Shown piece by piece: positions 57,856 through 64,000 of a DNA stretch of 64,000 nt. Both the position numbers and the translations under genes were made by a program. The first letter of the stretch is position 1, and each line of letters starts with the position of its first letter. The notes below the pieces were generated by a model that was given only the letters and a program-made list of their open reading frames with translations, was not told where the DNA came from and did not search any database. Source of the DNA: Jaltomata sinuosa (taxonomy: Eukaryota > Streptophyta > Magnoliopsida > Solanales > Solanaceae); the NCBI GenBank assembly GCA_003996215.1, contig QJPP01001770.1, forward strand, positions 186,001-250,000. The letters run 5' to 3'.

Positions 57856-58833
57856 TGTCATGACCCAACTACCGGGCCGTGTGGGCACCTACTCTAATCC
57901 AACTAGATAGGAGAACCCTTACCACTCGAACCAACAGGTAATGCGGAAAAGAAAATAAACCAATAAATAAGTCCATTAATACATGAGGAATCCCTTTACA
58001 AAGTTTTGGAAAATCTTTATACAATAGCTTTCGAAAATTACACAACATTTAAAACTTGCAGAAATTTATTAACAATATAAACACCCTCCCCAGAACCTAG
58101 TCTACCTGGACGCCAAGCAGCTGCAACTGTGAATTTCTAGCTCCGTGGAGGCATTTCTGGCAGTTTTACAGGCCCAAATCCGTGGTTTCGCATCCTTTTT
58201 ACCAGAATTCCTCCTCCCCATAGCTCCCAAGCCTCAGAGAAGACTAGGAGGGTTTTTGGAATAGCTCTCGTCTGCTTTTGAGGCTGAAGAGAAGAGAATA
58301 AAATTAAAAACCCATTTCAGGGTTTTTTGGTCCCGTTGCTCTACTATAGCGGTCCCCGTTCCGCTATAGCGGTACCGCCGTAGCAGAGTCAACCGCTATG
58401 GCAGAGGTTGACTGTCTTAACTTTGGTTATAGCGGTAATTGTTCCACTATAGGAAGGTCGTCGTGGCGGAGCGGTAGCGCTCGTCACGACAGAAACTCAG
58501 AAAATTCATGAAAAGAGCCCTTTTTACAACGCGCCTTGAATCCTTGACGTTCTGGAATAACCCCTTTATGTCAACCTCAATTTCGAGAGCTCTTCTTACC
58601 CGAATTCGATTCTGAAAAGTCGCCCGGACTCCTCTATGTCTTAGCTAAAAGGAAAACTAGCTCGAACCAAGACATCTAACCCAATCCTTACCCGGATTGT
58701 CCTAGACCCTACCTCGCTCCAAAACCAGTCGAGACTAGCCTAGCCCTGAATTTTCAACTCCCAAACCCGGAAGTTTTCTAACCCAAAACATGGCACGAAT
58801 GGTTTACCCGTAATGACGAACACGGTCGTTATA
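57856..58833 (-). repeat. 5' LTR of the LARD-like element
   Basis: 978 bp, partner of 54425-55403, with a palindromic cluster at 58335-58485. On the minus strand the cluster lies about 350-500 bases from the LTR start, the same position as in the element at 19557. Confidence 0.93.
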
Positions 58834-59039
58834 AAGGGAATATTTATGTATTATGCCTTTTAACTACTGTCATGTTATAAAGAATAAAAATTCACATATT
58901 AGTTTTATCTGAAAGTTTCATTAATAGATACTACACTTGCAATTTTATATATTCTTTAAAATGCACAAATACAAAATGCAGATAAAATATTACTTAAATT
59001 AATTGTTCAATTTAATTTTTGAATTGGCGTTGAGTAGAA

Positions 59040-59215
59040 GGAGAGTTTTGGAGTAACATAAAGTTACTGCTACGTGATCAGGAGGTCATCAGTTCAAGCC
59101 ATGTAAATAACCTCTTACCAAAATATAAGGTAAAATTGTGTACAATAAACCCTTATAGACCGACGTTTTTCAAAATCTCGCGCATAGTAGGTGTTGTAGT
59201 GCATCAGGTTGCCCT
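59040..59215 (+). mobile_element. tRNA-derived SINE, degenerate
   Basis: Plus-strand order is AAAGTTACTGCTACGTGATC, AGGAGGTCATCAGTTCAAGCC (B-box-like), TAACCTCTTACCAAAATATAAGG, GTACAATAAACCCTTATAGACC, then GCGCATAGTAGGTGTTGTAG and ATCAGGTTGCCCT. This is the body plan of a widespread plant SINE family, here strongly AT-shifted by decay. Confidence 0.7.
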
Positions 59216-59377
59216 AGAAGTTGAAATAAGCAATGAAACATGTAAATCTTTTAATGGTAATTGACAATTTAAATAAATTATAATTTATTGCTTAGTTTGA
59301 TCAAATAAAAAATAATTTATTATGAAGTATAAATGAAGAATCTTATTATTGATCCTTGTGTGCACATATGAAAGAAT

Positions 59378-59505
59378 GACTAATAATTGTTAGTGTCTTT
59401 TTTTTCTCTTTAAGAATTGTATTATATAATTTCATTAGGTAAATAAATCTCCTTTGATTCTTCTTTTTTGCTTGTTGTACTAAAAAAAATTCTTGATTTT
59501 GTTGT
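59378..59505 (+). repeat. direct repeat, copy 2 (truncated by LTR)
   Basis: Partner of 53955-54085. It ends in TTGATTTTGTTGT exactly where the LTR at 59506 begins, so the retrotransposon inserted into this copy. Confidence 0.85.
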
Positions 59506-60242
59506 TGTAATGACCCTTTCGGTCATTTCTGCGTTCACGCTTTTCTTGTACTGTTAGAGTTTGCCTATAGCAGCCCCAAGTCATTTATGGCTTGCTGGGA
59601 TCGGTGGTTGGTAACCTAGCCATTTGTTTCGTCGTTATGGGCGTTTTCTTGTTTTAGAGTTGAGCCTTAGGAGCTGAGTATCAAAATCGTGCGATAATGA
59701 TTTGCGATCGTATGACCTTGATTTGCCTTGTGGGCAGGTAAATCCTGATTCAAGGTGTCGTATGACCTTAACCTTCGTCCCGTATCTAAGTCTTGCGAGC
59801 CTAGATTTGAGAATTTTATTAACATCGCGCGTATTTGAAAATATTTTATTTAAAATTTGAATGTGGTAAAAAGTTATATTTTTATTGCCTTCCTAAAATA
59901 TTTTAAAAGTCTAAAAAAAATACTTTTGTTATGATATATTTGTGTATGTATTTATTTTATAAGGGTTTTATAAATTATAATATTTTAACGGGGATAGTGA
60001 ACTTAGTTATGTTAAAAATTATTATTATAATATAGTAAGTTTTATTTGAAATAATTTTCTATTAATTATGGTATATTCAAAATATTATATTTATTTTACC
60101 ACGAATCTATGCAATACCCGAATGTATGCATAATGGAATAAGTGAAAGTGGTTGGTGACACCTCCACTTCCACGTGGAAGTGGAGGAATAGGACACCAAG
60201 GTGTAAGTAATAAATGGTACCATTAGCTTTTATCTGTTGGTA

Positions 60243-60274
<32 letters not shown>

Positions 60275-62710
60275 GGCATAATGGCCATTGTTTCACTAAG
60301 TTTTATCTATATATACGTGTTATACTCAATCCTTTTCCTTTTCTTAGTGAGTAGGTAGGTTAAATATATTTTGTTTGCTTTCAAGTTGCTGCAAACATCA
60401 TGACAGCTAAAGGTCCTTTCGAAGGCGGTTATTTTCTGTATACATAAACTATTAAACTTTATCAAACTTTCTCACATACTATTTCGTACAAATCATATTT
60501 ATACACTTTTACGTTGAGAAGGCTTTGGAGGAAAATCATTTTTCATGGTTTAGTCAATCACCAAAGAATATCGATTATCTACGCCAAGTTATTCAAGACT
60601 GAATTCAAGTTTAATTTTGTTTCGAGAGCTTCTCAGAGCGGTTCGGGCTTGGATATCGTCGTCCTAGCAGCTTGTCATTGGACGACAGGTAGGTTACAGT
60701 CTTAACTCCCTAGACTTAGCATATATCGGATAAAATTGTACTAGCTGGCATCCTTGGGTTGGCTTCTTAGGTTGGTATCACAAACCTTAACCGTTTTTCC
60801 ATGATTCGTCCATTTTCCTTCCTCCGTTATGTGTAGTATTTTCAGTAGTTGATATTATCACCTTTGTGGTCCTGTGAGGCCTTGTTGACTCTGGAACATA
60901 AAAGGTGGGTTATTGAGAATGTTCGCGAGTCCCGGGCATCGAAATATCCTTCTAGGCTGGTTATGCTTGCTGAGTAGCTTCGGAGCCTGTGCAGGGCCAT
61001 TAGGTTGATTGTGAGATGCTGGGAGACTATCTATGTTGATCATTCATTTCCATGCATAGAAAGAGGATTTATCCACGTTTCACTATGATTTTTTGCTTTA
61101 GGCCTACTGGAACTATTTTTCTAAACTTTGCATAGCCTCGGGGGCCATTTTCCATGGAAATCAATTGGGAAATGGTTTGATTTAACTGGTGGATCTTCTT
61201 GGGGTAGAGAAAGTTAAATTTTGATTTCTATCGCCAGTTTTACTATTAATGCTAGACTCGGCAGGGCTGGGTGCTAGTTGAGTTTTCTTACTACTTGAGA
61301 TGATTTTAGCCTCGGTCGGACCAAGCACCTGAGATGATTTTCTACTGTTTAGATCCGGTTATGCCCAAAGGTTTTTTGAGGCATTTTCTACTACTTTAGT
61401 CCTGGACAGGGTCTGGGCATGCATATTCGAGACTGGGTCTCTATCTTGAACCCGGACTTGCTTCCGGATGGAAGATTTTGATACTGAGCTTTAGTATGGG
61501 GTCCGGGACCTCCATGGACCTTGCCGCTCTGGGCCTGGGGCTTCGAGTTGCGTGTGCCGGAGGGAGGGTATAGGGCAGAGTAGAGGTATACGGGAAGTGT
61601 CCTTCCATGGAACCTACTTGCTGGGCCCGATCGGCACCGGAAGGGGTACATACAGAGATACCATTTCACCTGAGATCTTTATGCATCATATCATTCATTG
61701 TTTGAGGTTCCACCCTTGTTTGATGTTTGTTGATTGTACACTCTGGTACTATGGGATGTCGGAGGGTTTGTTTTCACTTGTTTGTATTCCTCGGTTGTAT
61801 GGGCGGCCGGGGGACTGTAGGTAGACTCTTGTTATTTATTAACGGAATTGTTCCCTGCTACGGCTAGGTTGTTGGTTTCTGGATTTGAGATTGATAAGAT
61901 TAGTTTGATCTTTGATTTCTGTTTTCCCGAGCATGTCTATCTCTACTCTTCACTCTCTTTTCCTTATACTTGAGGTTACCAGTATACCATCTATTTCTAG
62001 AACATATTATGTATATACTGTTGTTGCAAAGATCCCAGGTGCATCTTTCCTTACCATCACCTGTGCCTGTGGGTATATATTCTACTTGCTAGCCTTGTAT
62101 ATTGTTCTGTTGTCTTCCCTATGGGCTATTTCTGTGTACTTTTTGTTGATTTCCATAACTGCTTGTTTCTATTCTGTCTGTTATTACTCTTTTATCTTAT
62201 ATGTGCCCAGTCGGCCTATGATACCTACTGGGTACCTTATGCTTCGCATTTGGTGCTCACCCTACACACTGCATCTTCTGGTGCAGATTCTAGTGTGAGC
62301 CATTACCGCTAGCTCGTGGGAGACTCGTGCTTCGAGTTTTTGGTGATATTCTGGACTGAGAGTGAGCTCTTGGCGACCAGAGCTTAGCTTTTAGTTATCT
62401 TTTGATTATGTACTCTATTTCTACTCGGAGACAGCTTGTGTATATTATTTTGGACCTTTGTACTCCTTATGTACATCCGGCTCTTATACACTATGGTACC
62501 AGGTTTTGGATTTGGTTTAGCTTCCACATTATATGCATATTACTCCTATTATCTATTTTCTTTATCATGTTCCTTTGCTTCCACTTTTTAAACTATTTTC
62601 CACTTAGATTGATAGACCGTAGCCTATTACTGATCGTTTTGGGCTATGGGAATTGGTTCTCCTACTGGGAGTTGTAGGTGTCATCATGACCAAGAAATCG
62701 GGTCATGACA
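59506..62710 (+). repeat. 5' LTR (3.2 kb) of the third Tekay-like element
   Basis: TG...CA ends. It contains a 26-base perfect palindrome with a CACGTG core (60161-60186), a TA microsatellite (about 60246-60275), a TATA-like CTATATATACG near 60307 and a long pyrimidine-rich 3' part. Open frames of up to 128 hydrophobic residues near 61912-62298 reflect the T-rich composition. Confidence 0.8.
60161..60186. promoter_or_regulatory. 26-base perfect palindrome centred on a G-box
   Basis: The half-site CCTCCACTTCCAC is followed immediately by its exact reverse complement, creating CACGTG at 60171-60176, the core of plant G-boxes bound by bZIP and bHLH factors. It lies about 120-140 bases upstream of a TATA-like site. 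Confidence 0.8.
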
Positions 62711-62713
62711 GCT

Positions 62714-62726
62714 TGGTATGAGAGCC
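62714..62726 (+). promoter_or_regulatory. primer binding site, initiator Met tRNA, one mismatch
   Basis: TGGTATGAGAGCC, three bases after the LTR, differs from the sites at 21552 and 57841 by one base (C to G). Confidence 0.88.
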
Positions 62727-62939
62727 TAGGTTCACCGATGTCTAGTAGAGTCTTGTGGATTAGGGCAGAGACGTCCGTACTCAATCTTCGGGAGGCTACA
62801 GTGGCATCATAGGAAATACTACTTTCTTATTGCCTCTATATTGTGCATCTTATCCTTGATGGTTTCCTGAAATCTCACTTATTCTAGTTCATTCTTCAGC
62901 GGATTATTCGTACGAGAGTAGTTTACTAGACTTATCCAG

Positions 62940-64000
62940 GGTTCTATGACCGTATCTAAGTACGAGACCCGCTTCCACCAGCTTGATCCATTTGGGGCTA
63001 TGATCATGCCTACAAAGCCTAATAGAGTCTGTAGGTTTATCTGGGGGGTTGCGTACAAAGCTTAGATAACCAACGGAGATCTTAGTTCCAAGTGGTTGGT
63101 CATTTCAGGCTATTACAGACTACGTCCATACAGTGGAGGACTTGCATCGACATGATCAGGGGGCTAGAGATAAGAGGCCTCGTTATCAGGGTAGCTTTAG
63201 TGATTCTCGACAGGGCTGCAGAGGTTCAGTCCAGTGGGGCTGGGGTCATTAGCCACAGCAGCACCAGGGTCAGTCCAGCCGACCGATTTAGGCTTCACTT
63301 CAGCCATCCGGTAGTACCCAGTTTGAGCAGGGTCAGAGTAGCCAGCAGGGCTATAGAGGTCAATTTTTGAGAGGTTCCACTTATGGGGCATCAGGCTGTG
63401 GTGGACATATAGGTTTAGCTAGTTCATCTCGACAGTATAGTCCATCAGGAGCTTGCTACGAGTACGAAGTTACTGGGCACTTTGCTAGAGATTGCCCCCA
63501 GTGGGGTACAGTTCAGCCAGCCGGCTCAGCCTATCCGTGCAGTCCAGCCACTGGTTAGAGGTGGTGGTGGTCAGGATAGAGGTGGTGCACAGCATGGTAG
63601 GACAGGTGGTAGGGATGGCGGTTGGTTAGGTAGTAGTCGTTGTCAGTTCCATGCGGTCCCTGGGAGACCGGAGGTAGAGGCCTCGGATGCTGTGATTACA
63701 GGTATGATTTCTGTGTACCATCAGTCTGCTATGGCTTTATTTGATCCTGGATCCATTTGTTCATATGTATCTGCCTACTTTCTGTCTTGTTTAGGGTTGG
63801 CTAGTGAGCCATTATCTGTTCCTATTTCTGTTTTGGCCATAGTAGGAGATTTTTTAGTAGTGGATCAGATTGTGAGATCCTGTGTGATATCTATTGGTGA
63901 TTTGGAGACTTGGGGTAATTTGATGATACTCGATATGTTAGATTTTGATATGATACTGGGCATGGATTGGTTATCCTCTCACCGTGTGGTTTTAGATTAT
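62940..64000 (+). pseudogene. gag (shortened) and protease start
   Basis: Only about 740 bases separate the primer site from the zinc knuckle, against about 1.4 kb in the element at 19557, so roughly half of gag is deleted. The knuckle near 63454-63500 reads CYEYEVTGHFARDCP, with the second Cys replaced by Tyr (one G-to-A step). A Gly/Gln-rich tail follows, then protease with ALFDPGSICSYVS near 63733 and MLDFDMILGMDWL near 63935. Several frame breaks make gag non-functional. The pol region lies outside the window. Confidence 0.82.

Larger units (their letters stand above)
54425..58833 (-). mobile_element. non-coding LTR element (LARD-like) related to the Tekay-like family
   Basis: The LTRs at 54425-55403 and 57856-58833 (about 980 bp each) run on the minus strand from TGTAACGACC (TATAACGACC in the 5' copy) to GTGACA/ATGACA. 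The target duplication AAGGG is exact (54420-54424, 58834-58838). It has a perfect initiator-Met primer site and a 3' priming region matching the element at 19557. The 2.45-kb interior has no gag or pol motif on either strand. The first 300 bases of the LTR and the leader after the primer site resemble the coding Tekay-like elements, so it was probably moved by their proteins. Confidence 0.92.
54131..58861. mobile_element. foldback MITE (about 320 bp) split by an LTR element
   Basis: The outer ends AGGCATAATATATAAATGTG and, in inverse, GGCATAATACATAAATATTC pair across the insertion. Arms of about 130 bases are inverted copies (for example AAGTAGGCACTTAAACTTG against AAGTAGGCACTTAAGCTTG, and TACGTGGC against GCCACGTA). 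The left arm plus loop and most of the right arm are at 54131-54424, and the last 23 bases are at 58839-58861. The intruding element lies in the right terminal repeat. Confidence 0.85.
58862..59505. other. AT-rich spacer with a SINE and a direct repeat
   Basis: No gene. It contains a SINE-like sequence (59040-59215) and copy 2 of the direct repeat (59378-59505), which is cut by the next LTR. Confidence 0.7.
59506..64000 (+). mobile_element. third Tekay-like gypsy element, 5' part (runs off window)
   Basis: A 3.2-kb 5' LTR (TGTAATGACC ... GGGTCATGACA) is followed by a primer site with one mismatch, a leader resembling that of the element at 19557, a shortened gag and the start of protease. 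The window ends inside protease. The 5-base sequence before the LTR, GTTGT, is the expected left target duplication, to be matched beyond the right edge. Confidence 0.88.

Noticed and set aside
61912..62298. 128-residue strongly hydrophobic frame that looks like a membrane protein
   Set aside because: It lies in the T/C-rich part of an LTR, where chance frames are hydrophobic; no start context or family resemblance.

Overview
This is nuclear DNA from a flowering plant, most likely a member of the Solanaceae. The evidence is plant Ty3/gypsy lineages (chromodomain Tekay/Del-type and Athila-type), degenerate SINEs that look like TS- and Au-type elements, short inverted-repeat elements of the kind common in that family, and a decayed caulimovirid (pararetrovirus) copy. 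I cannot fix the genus. I see no host protein gene, rRNA or functional tRNA gene anywhere in the 64 kb. It reads as repeat-dense, probably pericentromeric or intergenic heterochromatin.

Layout from left to right. 1-5942: 3' half of a badly decayed Tekay-like gypsy element (+) with its 3' LTR. 5943-8644: AT-rich spacer with a large inverted repeat, an 80-bp tandem duplication, MITEs and a TS-like SINE. 8645-12706: endogenous pararetrovirus fragment (movement, coat and protease regions; no reverse transcriptase). 12707-13866: spacer with an Au-like SINE. 13867-18800: LTR-like sequence (-) split by a 2.46-kb hAT-type element at 14811-17269. 18800-19272: Athila LTR remnant. 19557-28971: full-length but dead Tekay-like element (+) with matching LTRs, primer site and TTAAT target duplication. 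29110-52930: CAC-rich tandem DNA carrying a five-deep nest of insertions. 54131-58861: foldback MITE interrupted by a 4.4-kb non-coding LTR element (-). 59506-64000: 5' LTR plus gag/protease of a third Tekay-like element (+), which runs off the right edge.

The nest is the best-resolved structure. A hAT-like element (29520-52344) contains a Mutator-like element (29646-51343), which contains an Athila-type element lacking RT/RNase H/integrase (29928-50321, target duplication CTCTT). That in turn contains a nearly intact Athila element (31424-44457, target duplication GCAAG). The inner element has one long gag-pol frame broken by only four stop codons, plus an extra ORF downstream of integrase. 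Its LTRs differ by about 3% on a hand count.

Three themes connect the elements. (1) Several unrelated LTR families each carry a cluster of their own short palindromic word near the start of the LTR, and in some cases again in the internal spacer. (2) The non-coding element at 54425-58833 shares LTR sequence, primer site, 3' priming region and untranslated leader with the coding Tekay-like elements, as expected for a parasite of their machinery. (3) Decay is mainly by nonsense changes and small frameshifts, many of them compatible with C-to-T (or G-to-A) transitions. I found no new enzyme system; the novelty is in structure and cis-sequence.
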